Counted from the stretch's first letter, positions 25,915 through 34,096 are shown. The stretch: 63,420 nt of DNA from DATJFH01 sp035495815 (GCA_035495815.1 DATJFH010000350.1:1-63420); one strand, 5' to 3'. The notes: generated from the letters alone by a model not told the origin. Program-made: numbers and translations.

Positions 25915-26415
25915 ATGCGGGCGAATTCCAAATCCAAGGCGCCAAAGAACGGTTTCCCGATCCGCTGGGAGGGCGGCAGGAGCGTGTCCGCCAACGCCAG
26001 CCAGCGGCTGCCGGAGCTGGCGCGCGGCTTCCTGGCGGCGGGAAACGAACTGGTGACCGCGAAGCTGTCGTTCAAAGCGCTTCACCGCTTCCGGCTCCTC
26101 ACAAAGCGGCTGCGGTACACCTTGGAAATGTTCCGCCCGTGTTACGGCGCCGGACTCGAGCAACGGATCGAATCGCTGCGCCAGCTGCAACAGTATCTGG
26201 GCGACGTCAACGATTGCGCTACTACCCGGGACCTGCTGGCTTCGAGGGACAAGCTTCCGATGGCGGAACGGGAGCGGCTGGAGGGAATATTGAGCGAATT
26301 GGCAGACGCTCGGATCGCGACTTTGTACCGGTATTGGAAGGCCGATTTCGCTCCGGAGCGCCGTGAAAGATGGTGGATCGACTACCTGGCCCGCTTCGCG
26401 CGATCTCGACGATAA
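25915..26415 (+). CDS. CHAD domain, C-terminal half
   Basis: This 166-residue ORF supplies the second half of the CHAD domain: FKALHRFRLLTKRLRYTLEMFRP (about 55-77) carries the second conserved histidine and basic helix, and RLRQLQQYLGDVNDCATTRDLL-like wording follows, ending in basic helices. A TAG lies in frame six bases before the ATG, so it cannot be read through from the first half, which is in another frame. No strong Shine-Dalgarno is visible, only a CAGGGG six bases upstream of the ATG. It may be a separately translated half-domain or the relic of a disrupted gene; the intact, conserved helices argue that it is still expressed or was broken recently. Confidence 0.65.
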   Translation: MRANSKSKAPKNGFPIRWEGGRSVSANASQRLPELARGFLAAGNELVTAKLSFKALHRFRLLTKRLRYTLEMFRPCYGAGLEQRIESLRQLQQYLGDVNDCATTRDLLASRDKLPMAERERLEGILSELADARIATLYRYWKADFAPERRERWWIDYLARFARSRR

Positions 26416-26514
26416 TCAAGTTATGGGCCTACTGAGACTCTCAATCCAATTTAGGGGTGGCTATTCAGTTGCGGAAAGGTTATTCTGATCGCTCGAGACA
26501 CCGGACGATAAAAT

Positions 26515-26805
26515 ATGAAATCGGTCTTCGTAGTTCACTACTGTTCGCCGAAGGAATCCATCAAGAACGTCTTTATCGCCTCGGACGAAGACACGGCGAT
26601 CTCCTACTGCCTGCAGTGGACGAGCATCGAGAAATTCAGTAGCGAGCCCACCTGGCAGTTGCTGGTGTACGAGCGTGCCGTGGACGACATCCACGCCGAC
26701 TGGCAGCACATCGTCACGGCTTTCGACCAGGACGGGTACACGGTGGATGTCCCGGAGATCGATATCACGCCGGTGTGCCGGGCCATCAAAAACCAACAGG
26801 AATAA
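26515..26805 (+). CDS. Small hypothetical protein, 96 residues
   Basis: I do not recognise this family. The product is 96 residues, acidic and soluble-looking, with no signal peptide or membrane helix. It starts MKSVFVVHYCSPKESIKNVF and has aromatic-rich segments (WTSIEKF, TWQLLVYE, DIHADWQHIV). The ATG is preceded by AT-rich sequence (GATAAAAT) but no Shine-Dalgarno, so translation may be weak or leaderless. It stands alone between the CHAD locus and a sulfatase relic. A dyad (26809-26826) starts 4 bases after the stop. Protein-like composition rather than shadowing supports it as a real gene. Confidence 0.6.
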   Translation: MKSVFVVHYCSPKESIKNVFIASDEDTAISYCLQWTSIEKFSSEPTWQLLVYERAVDDIHADWQHIVTAFDQDGYTVDVPEIDITPVCRAIKNQQE

Positions 26806-26808
26806 GCC

Positions 26809-26826
26809 CACGCTGCTCGAAGCGTG
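26809..26826 (+). terminator. Short hairpin after the 96-residue gene
   Basis: CACGCT / AGCGTG form a perfect 6-base stem with a GCTCGA loop, starting 4 bases after the stop codon. There is no U-tract, so this is a weak terminator candidate only. Confidence 0.35.
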
Positions 26827-27369
26827 CGGAGTAGCCAGGCCCGCAAAAGTTCGCCTCGTCGGCCGCAGTCTCCTGCCCTGGCGGAGGGCATGCTGTTTAC
26901 GCAGTGGCGCCGCGGGGACCAGCCGGAGCCGTGCCGCAACTGCGAGGTTCGCACACAGCGCTATAAGCTCGTCGACGGGAAGGACCTTTACGGCATGAAG
27001 GCCGATCCCGGCGAGAAGCAGGATATCGCGGCGGCCCATCCCGAGGTGGTAGCCCGTCTGCGCGCCGGCTAGGATTGGCGGATGCCTCCCGAGCCCGGAG
27101 CGGCGACACCGCCCTGGTGGGAAGTGGATGTCAGGCGCTCTGCAAATGCGAGATTGCCCTGACCCTGGACCCGATTGATAAGGACACCAAAGCCTGTTTT
27201 GAGCTGACCCGCCACCAGCCGCAAGCTCCCGGTGGCTAAGGGAGGCGCGGAATGCCGCTTCACTTCCGTACCGCTGCCGGCCCGCCCGGGACAATTGAAA
27301 GCGTATGTAAAATCGGGCTCGACCGTGAAGGGCGCGAGGTTCGTGGAAGTCCGCGCCGAGCCGGGATAA
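26824..27369 (+). pseudogene. Decayed arylsulfatase, 3' part only
   Basis: This stretch, otherwise without a gene, holds pieces of a sulfatase C-terminus in several frames. The frame 26824-27072 reads LFTQWRRGDQPEPCRNCEVR, then QRYKLVDGKDLYGMKADPGE and HPEVVARLRAG before a TAG; these are the usual sulfatase C-terminal phrases (the hallmark YDLxADPGE). Farther on, another frame gives KLPVAKGGAE and then VPLPARPGQLKAYV with GARFVEVRAEPG ending at TAA 27367-27369, which fits the beta-rich tail of the same family. No N-terminal catalytic domain (C/S-x-P-x-R) is present, and the frames are broken by stops between the pieces. I read this as a truncated, frameshifted pseudogene. Sulfatases need a maturase; none is nearby. 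Confidence 0.65.
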
Positions 27370-27404
27370 GGCGCTTTCCGCCGCCTGGCCGGCTTGTCTC
27401 CTCC

Positions 27405-30400
27405 TCAAAAAATAACCTTCAAAACAAGCTGCGTCGTCCGGGCCGCTCCCGACGTCAGAATCGCCCCGGCATTCGGCGCCTGAATATTCAGCACGGGCTG
27501 TCCAAACGCAGGCGTGTTCGACGTATTGTAGAACTCGCCCCGAAACTGCAGCCGCATCCGATCGGACGAGGCAGTCAGATTGAAGTCCTTGAAAAGCGAA
27601 AAATCCCAGTTCACGAATCCCGGCCCGGTCAGCACATTTCTCGCGCTGCTCCCGAACGTAAACGCCGCCGGAACCTGAAACGCGGCCACGTCGAACCAGC
27701 GGGCAATGGTCGGATTCGGCAGCTTTCCACCGGCAATCCGGTTCGGACGCTGCGCCGAACCCGTGTTGGCCGGATTGGTTGAAATCGCCGGCGTGAAGGG
27801 AAGACCCGTCTGAGCGGTCACGATATTCGAAATGGACCACGCGCCCAGCAGATTCGACACCAGACCCCGCCGTCCCCTGAAGAATGGCAGCTCATAAGTC
27901 GAAGCCAGCGTCCACCGTTTTGCCACCTGGAAGCTCGAGACCGCCCATTCGGCTCGTACGTTGGCCGGGTCCTGCGCTCCGGAATTGCCGTCGGAGCTTT
28001 GATTGTCCAGAGACTTGCCCCAGGTGAACGAGCTGAGCAGGTAAAGTCCATGCCAGGACCGCACCTCCGCCACCGCCTGCAGAGCGTTGTAACTCGACGT
28101 TCCGGTGTCGTTCAGAAGATTGCCGCTGGCAAAGAATGGGTTCGGACGCCGGGCTTGAATGGCGCCCGGTCCCGGAGGCGGGATGTTGACCGGGAGTCCG
28201 AATTGCAGGTGCGTCCCCTTGCTGGCAACGTAGGAGGCTTGCAGGGAAATCGCGCGGCGGAGAACTTTCTGCAGCGAAAAATTCCATTGCTGAATGTAAG
28301 GATAGGGCGGGTTCGGATCGTACTGGGTGAACGTCAGGGGGGCCAGCGTCAGGTTCCCGGGACTGCTCGGGGGAAATAGGTTGGCCACCGTCCGGGTAGC
28401 CAGAGGCGTTGTGTTGTTTCTGGCCTCGCCGGCGAAAAAAGGCGGGTTCAGGATGGCCCCCGCTCCAGCGACATTGCCGTTCTTGAGCGGATAGAAGATG
28501 CCGTAGCCGCCTCTCACCACGAATCCGTAGCCGGGGTCGTAGGCCAGCCCGATCCTGGGAGCGATATTGTGTGGGTTGCCATGCACCAGCGCCGGCCCCA
28601 ACCCCACTTGCGAAGTGGGTACGATCAGCGGCTGAAACAGCGGCAGGATGATGCGCGTCACCTGCTGAGCCGTCGTCGTGATCCGGCCCTGATCGTCGCT
28701 GGCGACCACAATCCGGTTGAGCGCCGGGTCCACCGAGGCGAAGACGTTGTGGAGCGGGATGCTCGGATGAATCAGGTCGTACCGAAGACCGCCGGTCAGC
28801 GTCAGGCGGCGCAGAACCTTCCACGTATCCTGCACGAAGGCGTCCTGGTTCGACTCGAACGTGCCGAAAAGATTGAGCGGATAGCTGCGAGATCCGTTGA
28901 AGGGGACGCCGTACAGGAAATCGGCGAAGGCGTTGCCGGTATACGTGCCGTTGAACGTGAAGTTGCCGCGCCCCTGTTGAGCGTTGATGTGGGTGGCTTC
29001 ATACCAGCGGGCGTCGGCGCCGAACTCCACCGTGTGCTTCCCCTTGACCCAGGTCACCGTGTCTCCGATGTTCCAGTACCGGATCTTGTGACGGAAGGGT
29101 AGCAGCGGGCTGCCGTCAATTCCCGTAAAGCCCGAGATCGTCAATTGAGGAAACGCCGGGTATTCCTGGCTCGTCTCTTCAAAGCCGCCGATTCCGGCTT
29201 GACTCGTATAATTGGTGCCGAGCCCCTGCTGGGTGTTGGTTCCGAAGACGTGGCTGTAAGAGAGGCGCGCATGGCTCACGATCGAAGGACCGAAGGTGTG
29301 GGTCCACCCGGCCACGGCGAATTGAGGCCGGTCGGACCCGCTCACGGCGCCGTTTTCCGGGAACGCGCCCGGGATCAGGAAGCCCTGTTGGATGAAGCTG
29401 TAGGAGACGCTTAACGAGTCGGCCGGCCCCAGTTGCTGATCGACGCGGATATCGAATTGATCGGTCTCGTTGCTGGACGCCGCCGAGCGGATGAACGTGT
29501 TGGCCGCGGTATTCGGCAGCGGGATGAAGGGGAGAAAGAAAGCGGCCTGGGGAGAAATGCCGCCGACGGGAATCTGATTTCCCGGCAGCGCGGCGCCGGT
29601 AAACGGATCCTTCAACGCAGGGCCGCCGGCGAAATTACCGCTGCGCTGGGCGGCGGTGGGCACGTTGGCGTTGGTCGTGCGTCCCTGCCGCACGCGCGTG
29701 CCCTGGTAATCGACGAAGAAAAAGGTTTTGTCCCGGAGGACCGGGCCTCCGAGAGTTCCGCCGAACTGGTTCTGCCGCAGCTCCGGCTTCGTCAGGGCGA
29801 AGAAGTTGCGCGCGTCCATCAGATCGTTGCGGAAAAATTCGTAGACGCCTCCGTGAAAGGCGTTCGTCCCGGATTTCAGAACGGTGTTGACTACCGCGCC
29901 CGCTCCATACTTGGCCGACATATTGTTGGTTTCAACCTTGAACTCCTGAATCGCGTCCGGCGCGGGGGTAAACGCCGTTCCCATGAAATGCTGATTCGAG
30001 ACGTCCGCTCCGTCGATCGAGTAGGAGGTTGCCGACTGGCGCATGCCATTCACCTGCACGCTGCTGACAGGGACGCCGGAGACATTGGCCCCCAGAACGC
30101 CCGCCGCCGTCACGCCCGGCGCGAGCGTCGCCAGCTGCAGAAAATTGCGCCCGGATAACGGCAGGTTGTTGACTCCGCTCTCCGCCACCACGGCCCCGAG
30201 CGAAGCGGTCTCGGTCTGCAGGAGCGCTCCCGCGCCGCTGACGGAAACCTGCTCGCTGATCTGCCCCACCTCCAGCGCCACGTCGATGCGCGCGATTTCG
30301 GCGACGTCGATTTTGACCCCGGTCATGCTGCTCGATTTGAATCCCTCCTTCGAGACCACAACCGTATAGGTCGCGGGCATCAGGGGAGTGACGGTGTAAT

Positions 30401-30614
30401 TGCCATAGGCGGTGGTGGCCGCCGACTTGGAAATGGCCGTCCCCTCGTTGATCACTACGACCTTCGCGCCCGGCACGGAAGCTCCGCTGCTGTCGGTCAC
30501 CACCCCGGTGATCTGACCGGTTTGTCCCTGACCGAAGGCAGTCAACAGCAGAAGCGAGCTGATCGTGAACAGCCGCAGTAATCGCCTGGCCGATTCCGGC
30601 AGGGTATTCTCCAT
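27405..30614 (-). CDS. TonB-dependent receptor, Oar-like with carboxypeptidase-regulatory-like domain
   Basis: The 1069-residue outer-membrane protein has a signal peptide (MENTLPESARRLLRLFTISS, then LLLLTAFGQG), a CarboxypepD_reg-like domain (about 33-115; GVVTDSSGASVPGAKVVV), a plug domain containing NNLPLSGRNFLQLATLAPG, and a long beta-barrel ending in LVLKVIF with a terminal aromatic as expected for BAM insertion. ATG 30614 is chosen because GAGG precedes it and the signal peptide begins there; an upstream in-frame start adds 26 residues without a signal sequence. These very large Oar-like receptors are expanded in Solibacter-type Acidobacteria; substrates are generally unknown, perhaps polymers or peptides. 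A palindrome containing a -10-like TATACT lies 16 bases upstream of the start. Confidence 0.92.
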   Translation of the reverse strand: MENTLPESARRLLRLFTISSLLLLTAFGQGQTGQITGVVTDSSGASVPGAKVVVINEGTAISKSAATTAYGNYTVTPLMPATYTVVVSKEGFKSSSMTGVKIDVAEIARIDVALEVGQISEQVSVSGAGALLQTETASLGAVVAESGVNNLPLSGRNFLQLATLAPGVTAAGVLGANVSGVPVSSVQVNGMRQSATSYSIDGADVSNQHFMGTAFTPAPDAIQEFKVETNNMSAKYGAGAVVNTVLKSGTNAFHGGVYEFFRNDLMDARNFFALTKPELRQNQFGGTLGGPVLRDKTFFFVDYQGTRVRQGRTTNANVPTAAQRSGNFAGGPALKDPFTGAALPGNQIPVGGISPQAAFFLPFIPLPNTAANTFIRSAASSNETDQFDIRVDQQLGPADSLSVSYSFIQQGFLIPGAFPENGAVSGSDRPQFAVAGWTHTFGPSIVSHARLSYSHVFGTNTQQGLGTNYTSQAGIGGFEETSQEYPAFPQLTISGFTGIDGSPLLPFRHKIRYWNIGDTVTWVKGKHTVEFGADARWYEATHINAQQGRGNFTFNGTYTGNAFADFLYGVPFNGSRSYPLNLFGTFESNQDAFVQDTWKVLRRLTLTGGLRYDLIHPSIPLHNVFASVDPALNRIVVASDDQGRITTTAQQVTRIILPLFQPLIVPTSQVGLGPALVHGNPHNIAPRIGLAYDPGYGFVVRGGYGIFYPLKNGNVAGAGAILNPPFFAGEARNNTTPLATRTVANLFPPSSPGNLTLAPLTFTQYDPNPPYPYIQQWNFSLQKVLRRAISLQASYVASKGTHLQFGLPVNIPPPGPGAIQARRPNPFFASGNLLNDTGTSSYNALQAVAEVRSWHGLYLLSSFTWGKSLDNQSSDGNSGAQDPANVRAEWAVSSFQVAKRWTLASTYELPFFRGRRGLVSNLLGAWSISNIVTAQTGLPFTPAISTNPANTGSAQRPNRIAGGKLPNPTIARWFDVAAFQVPAAFTFGSSARNVLTGPGFVNWDFSLFKDFNLTASSDRMRLQFRGEFYNTSNTPAFGQPVLNIQAPNAGAILTSGAARTTQLVLKVIF

Positions 30615-30629
30615 TTCCACACCTCGGCA

Positions 30630-30641
30630 GAAGTATACTTC
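30630..30641. promoter_or_regulatory. Palindrome GAAGTATACTTC upstream of the first TonB receptor
   Basis: A perfect 12-base palindrome 16 bases upstream of the receptor ATG. On the minus strand it contains TATACT, a good -10 hexamer, with no clear -35. It could be a promoter whose -10 is an operator, or a coincidental palindrome. Confidence 0.35.
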
Positions 30642-30796
30642 AGCAAAGGCGTCCAGGGGGGCGGCCGGCCGCGCGGGCGCCGGAGCGGGCATCGCGATTC
30701 TTGCCTCCGGCGTCGTGTTGCAGACCCGCGAAAACAGGGCGAAGGGCGCGGTTGCGCCGTCCTTCCCGGCCCCGCGGCTGCGCTAGAATCCGATTG

Positions 30797-31765
30797 ATGC
30801 CTTTCCCCGTTCACCGCTCGCGCCGTTTGCGCGCGACCGAGTCCATGCGCCGGCTGGTGCGAGAAACGCGCCTGTCGCCGTCCCAGTTCATCCTGCCTCT
30901 GTTTGTCTGCCCCGGCGAAGGCGTCCGGCGCGAGATCGGCGCCATGCCCGGCAACTACCAGCTGTCGATCGACGAGCTGGTCCGCGAGTGCGCCGAAGTC
31001 CAATCCCTCGGAATCGGCGGGGTCATCCTTTTCGGACTCCCCGAATCCAAGGACGAGATCGCTTCCGGCGCCTACGCCGAGGACGGCATCGTGCAGCGCG
31101 CCATCCGCGCCCTGAAGCGCGAATTACCCTCCCTGCTGGTCGTCACGGACGTCTGCAACTGCGAGTACACCAGTCACGGGCACTGCGGCAAAATTGTCGA
31201 CGGCGACGTCGACAACGACGCCACCCTCGAGTGGCTGGCGCGGTCGGCTGTTTCTCATGCTCGCGCGGGGGCGGACATCGTCGCGCCGTCCGACATGATG
31301 GACGGCCGCGTCGGCGCGATTCGGGCGGCCCTCGACCGGGACGGCTTTCAAAAAATTCCCATTCTCTCTTATGCCGCCAAATTCGCATCCGTCTTCTATG
31401 GCCCCTTCCGCGACGCCGCCGATTCCGCTCCGCAGTTCGGCGACCGGCGCAGCTACCAGATGGATCCGGCCAACGGACGCGAGGCCATGCGTGAAATCGA
31501 GCTGGATCTTGAGGAGGGCGCGGACATGATCATGATCAAGCCGGCGCTGCCATACCTCGATCTGATCTGCGAAGCCCGCCGCCGTTTCGACGTCCCCATC
31601 GCGGCCTACCAGGTTTCCGGTGAGTTCTCCATGATCATGGCGGCGGCGCGCAACGGCTGGATCGATCAGGATCGCGCCATGCTCGAAACCCTGACATCGA
31701 TCCACCGCGCCGGCGCCGGCCTCATTCTGACCTATTTCGCCAAGAAGGCGGCCAGAATGCTCTGA
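30797..31765 (+). CDS. hemB: Delta-aminolevulinic acid dehydratase (porphobilinogen synthase)
   Basis: HemB condenses two 5-aminolevulinate molecules to porphobilinogen in heme and corrin synthesis. The 322-residue protein from ATG 30797 has RLRATESMRRLVRET near its start, the zinc-type motif DVCNCEYTSHGHCG (three cysteines), IVAPSDMMDGRVGAIR, the first Schiff-base lysine in SYAAKFASVFYGPFRDA, the second in MIMIKPALPYLD and the ending YFAKKAARML. The Cys-rich motif suggests a Zn enzyme rather than the Mg-only variant. It is an isolated gene; an in-frame start at 30701 is rejected because its extra N-terminus has no family match. Confidence 0.97.
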   Translation: MPFPVHRSRRLRATESMRRLVRETRLSPSQFILPLFVCPGEGVRREIGAMPGNYQLSIDELVRECAEVQSLGIGGVILFGLPESKDEIASGAYAEDGIVQRAIRALKRELPSLLVVTDVCNCEYTSHGHCGKIVDGDVDNDATLEWLARSAVSHARAGADIVAPSDMMDGRVGAIRAALDRDGFQKIPILSYAAKFASVFYGPFRDAADSAPQFGDRRSYQMDPANGREAMREIELDLEEGADMIMIKPALPYLDLICEARRRFDVPIAAYQVSGEFSMIMAAARNGWIDQDRAMLETLTSIHRAGAGLILTYFAKKAARML

Positions 31766-31777
31766 GCGTTGTGCTCT

Positions 31778-31837
31778 GAATCCCAAAATCCAACGAAATA
31801 GTCCGAATTCCGGGAGGTAATCTGGGATTCCGAATCC
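31778..31837. repeat. Nested inverted repeats between hemB and the LigD-like gene
   Basis: GAATCCCA (31778-31785) pairs with TGGGATTC (31823-31830), and GGATTC-C-GAATCC (31825-31837) is a separate perfect dyad that shares the right arm, so two alternative structures are possible. They may form the hemB terminator or an operator for the next gene. AT content here is higher than in the genes. Confidence 0.4.
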
Positions 31838-31857
31838 TACTTTCCGCCACTTGGAGC

Positions 31858-32784
31858 GTGGCCCCGCACTTGCAAACTAGAGCTCTCGTGTCCGCAGCCA
31901 TAACCAGCCCGTCGCGGTACCCAAGCGCTGTCGAGATACCGCGTGGAAAGCAATCCGCGACGCTGTCGCTGGGGCGCCGCACGGTCCACCTCACGAATTT
32001 GCAGAAACTGATCTGGCCGCGCCTCGGTCTGACCCGGCGGGACTTGCTGCAATACTACGCTGATATTGCCTCCGTTTTGTTTCCGCATGTCTGCGATCGC
32101 CCGATCGCGCTGCGATCCCGTCGAAAGTCCCGTCCGGGTTCCGATGTTTTTCCTGTCGAGCGCTCGCTAGGAAATGTAGTGGAATATCCGGTGATACAGG
32201 ATCTGGCGTCGATGCTGGGGATCCTCAATCAGGGCTCCATCGCACTGCGCCCCTGGTCCGCCACCTGTGACGACGTGCACCGTCCCGACAGCCTGAGCTT
32301 CGCTCTCCAGCCGTCGCCCGGAGGGAGCTTCGACCAGGTTCGGGAGACCGCCCTGGCGGTGCGGCGTACTTTGGAAGATTTGGAAATTCCCTCCTATCCT
32401 AAAACCAACGGGGTGGATGGCATCCACATCTGTGTTCCCATCACGCGCGGGCCTCGGCACGAAGAGGTCTGGAAATTCGTGAGGTCGCTGGTCGTGGCGA
32501 TGGAGGCGGAGCATCCGGAACTCCGGCAGGGAGCGAAACGCCGCGCCGTCATCCATTACAACCAGAATTCCTGGGGCAAGTCACAGCCGTCGGTTTATTC
32601 CGTCCTCCCAACGCCGCTGGCCACTGTTTCGACGCCGGTAACGTGGAAGGAAGTGGAACGCGGCGTGAACATTGAGGATTTCCGCCTCGATACGGCGCTG
32701 CAGCGGGTGCGCGCCGTGGGAGACCTGTGGAAGCCGATGCTGCAAAAGCACGGCCGGTTAAGCATCGAGCGCCTGATAGGGTAG
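31858..32784 (+). CDS. LigD polymerase (PrimPol)-like protein lacking catalytic aspartates
   Basis: This 308-residue ORF aligns along its whole length with the LigD polymerase domain of bacterial NHEJ: VHLTNLQKLIWPRLGLTRRDLLQYYADIA, VEYPVIQDLASMLGILNQGSIALRPW, VRRTLEDLEIPSY, HICVPIT, and the tail with PLATVSTPVTWKEVERGVN and FRLDTALQRV. The active-site signature Phe-Asp-Leu-Asp-Pro is FALQP here (Ala149 and Gln151 in place of both Asp), the third catalytic Asp (VDYLQN in active enzymes) is His233 in IHYNQN, and the SGGKGLH motif is NGVDGIH. All three metal-binding carboxylates are therefore lost while the frame stays open. No ligase or nuclease domain and no Ku gene is in the window. The start is uncertain (GTG 31858 used; GTG 31888 possible). 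A non-catalytic DNA/RNA-end-binding role is inferred. Confidence 0.85.
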   Translation: MAPHLQTRALVSAAITSPSRYPSAVEIPRGKQSATLSLGRRTVHLTNLQKLIWPRLGLTRRDLLQYYADIASVLFPHVCDRPIALRSRRKSRPGSDVFPVERSLGNVVEYPVIQDLASMLGILNQGSIALRPWSATCDDVHRPDSLSFALQPSPGGSFDQVRETALAVRRTLEDLEIPSYPKTNGVDGIHICVPITRGPRHEEVWKFVRSLVVAMEAEHPELRQGAKRRAVIHYNQNSWGKSQPSVYSVLPTPLATVSTPVTWKEVERGVNIEDFRLDTALQRVRAVGDLWKPMLQKHGRLSIERLIG

Positions 32785-32801
32785 GCTACGACCCTGGGAG
32801 G

Positions 32802-32972
32802 TCAGGAAGGATCCCGCTGCCGGGTTCTTACAACACCCATCAGGATGCCCACCCCGGCCAGAACCAGCGCTCCGACTGCGATCCACTGATTCGGGACGTG
32901 CGCCAGGTGAGCCCCGATCGCCAGCCCGATGATCATCACGATGAAGCCCAGCAGGTAAATACCGAATGACAT
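32802..32972 (-). CDS. Small two-helix membrane protein, 56 residues
   Basis: This 56-residue protein has two membrane helices (about 3-19, GIYLLGFIVMIIGLAIG, and 30-46, WIAVGALVLAGVGILMG) joined by a short loop (AHLAHVPNQ), and a basic C-terminus (VRTRQRDPS). ATG 32972 is well supported by a perfect AGGAGG seven bases upstream. The longer frame upstream has no such signal. I do not recognise a named family; short hydrophobic proteins of this build are common and poorly known. It lies just downstream of uppS (48 bases), with a GCGCC/GGCGC hairpin (33008-33020) at the uppS stop, so it may be a separate transcript. Confidence 0.8.
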   Translation of the reverse strand: MSFGIYLLGFIVMIIGLAIGAHLAHVPNQWIAVGALVLAGVGILMGVVRTRQRDPS

Positions 32973-33019
32973 GTTTGTCCCTCCTGGGAAACAGGTGAGC
33001 AATTGGGGCGCCAACGGCG

Positions 33020-33700
33020 CTATCCGGCCACGGCTTCCGGGATCCGGCCGAAGCGGCGTTCGCGGGAGTAGAATTCGGCCACGGCCTCCTCGAGGTCGGC
33101 GCGTCCAAAATCCGGCCACATGCGTCCGGTGAACAGCAGTTCGGCGTAAGCGCACTCCCAGAGCAGAAAGTCGCTCAGGCGCTGTTCGCCGCCGGTGCGG
33201 ATCAGCAGGTCCACGTCGGGCGCGTCGCCGAGCTGGCGCGAGAGGTCATCGCGGGTCGCGCCCTTGCGTAGTTTGGAAGCCGCGCGCAGGATTTCATCGC
33301 GGGAGGAGTAGTCGATCGCGATGCGCACTTCGAGCGTGCCGCCGCCGGCGGTAGCGGTTTCGGCCGCAGCCACTGCCTTCTGGAGGGAAGGGGAGATGCG
33401 GTCGCGCCGCCCGATCATGCGGATGCGCACGCCGTTGGCTACACAGCGGCTGGTCTCGATGCGCAGGTAGGATTGGAACAGGCTCATCAGCGCCTTGACC
33501 TCGGCTGCCGGACGCTGCCAGTTGTCGGAGGAGAACGAGTAGAGGGTCAGCCGTCCGATACCCGCTCCCGGCGCCGATTCCACCACGCGGCGGACGGCGT
33601 CCGCACCGGCCCGATGGCCGGCGATCCGGGGCAGCCCCCGGGCCCGCGCCCAGCGTCCGTTTCCATCCATGATGATCGCTACGTGAAGAGAGCTTTGCAT
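33020..33700 (-). CDS. uppS: Undecaprenyl diphosphate synthase (cis-prenyltransferase)
   Basis: UppS makes the C55 lipid carrier precursor for peptidoglycan and O-antigen. This 226-residue protein shows the family motifs in order: HVAIIMDGNGRWARARGLPR with catalytic Asp12, GHRAGADAVRRVVE, LTLYSFSSDNWQRP, the DVDLLIRTGGEQRLSDFLLWECAYAELLF stretch and MWPDFGRADLEEAVAEF. All catalytic residues are present. It is slightly shorter than E. coli UppS (253). It lies 30 bases after the winged-helix regulator and could be read from the same transcript; no strong Shine-Dalgarno is visible before the ATG. Confidence 0.95.
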   Translation of the reverse strand: MQSSLHVAIIMDGNGRWARARGLPRIAGHRAGADAVRRVVESAPGAGIGRLTLYSFSSDNWQRPAAEVKALMSLFQSYLRIETSRCVANGVRIRMIGRRDRISPSLQKAVAAAETATAGGGTLEVRIAIDYSSRDEILRAASKLRKGATRDDLSRQLGDAPDVDLLIRTGGEQRLSDFLLWECAYAELLFTGRMWPDFGRADLEEAVAEFYSRERRFGRIPEAVAG

Positions 33701-33730
33701 GTAGTCGTGGAGAAATAAAGGACCAATTTT

Positions 33731-34096
33731 TCAGCGCTCGCGCGTGGCGTGGATCAGGGCTTCCATGTGGTCCAGATATTTTTCAAGCGCGCGCCGGCCG
33801 GCCGCGGTGAGCCGGTACTCGGTCTTGGGCACGCGGCCCTCGAAGGACTTGACGCAGGCGATGTATTGGGCGTCTTCGAGCTTGCGCGCGTGAACGCTGA
33901 TATTACCATCGGTCGTGTTGAGCAATTTCTTGAGATCGGTGAAGGTGAGCGACTCGTTGACGGCGAGCGCGCTGACGATCCCGAGGCGCATGCGCTCGTG
34001 AATCACACGGTCGAGGGTCGAGGCGCTGCCGGCCGGCCGGCGGTCGGCGACGCGCTGGGGACCCGGATTTTTTTGAACAGCGTTGGATCTAGCCAC
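33731..34096 (-). CDS. Winged-helix transcriptional regulator (HTH_34-like)
   Basis: This 121-residue cytoplasmic regulator has a single winged-helix domain (about 28-115): MRLGIVSALAVNESLTFTDLKKLLNTTDGNISVHARKLEDAQYI, a wing (KSFEGRVPKTEYRLTAAG) and a C-terminal dimerisation helix (RRALEKYLDHMEALIHAT). This matches the small PF13601-type regulators found in Actinobacteria and Acidobacteria that usually pair with a membrane protein. An N-terminal disordered stretch of about 27 residues precedes the domain. It overlaps the upstream membrane protein gene by 8 bases. The palindrome ACTTTACTGAGTAAAGT at 34742-34758 is its most likely operator (inference). Confidence 0.85.
   Translation of the reverse strand: MARSNAVQKNPGPQRVADRRPAGSASTLDRVIHERMRLGIVSALAVNESLTFTDLKKLLNTTDGNISVHARKLEDAQYIACVKSFEGRVPKTEYRLTAAGRRALEKYLDHMEALIHATRER

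Noticed and set aside
26461..27840. 459-residue minus-strand frame across the small gene, the sulfatase relic and the end of the receptor
   Set aside because: Crosses unrelated features and lacks protein-like character; the receptor frame is clearly real on that strand.
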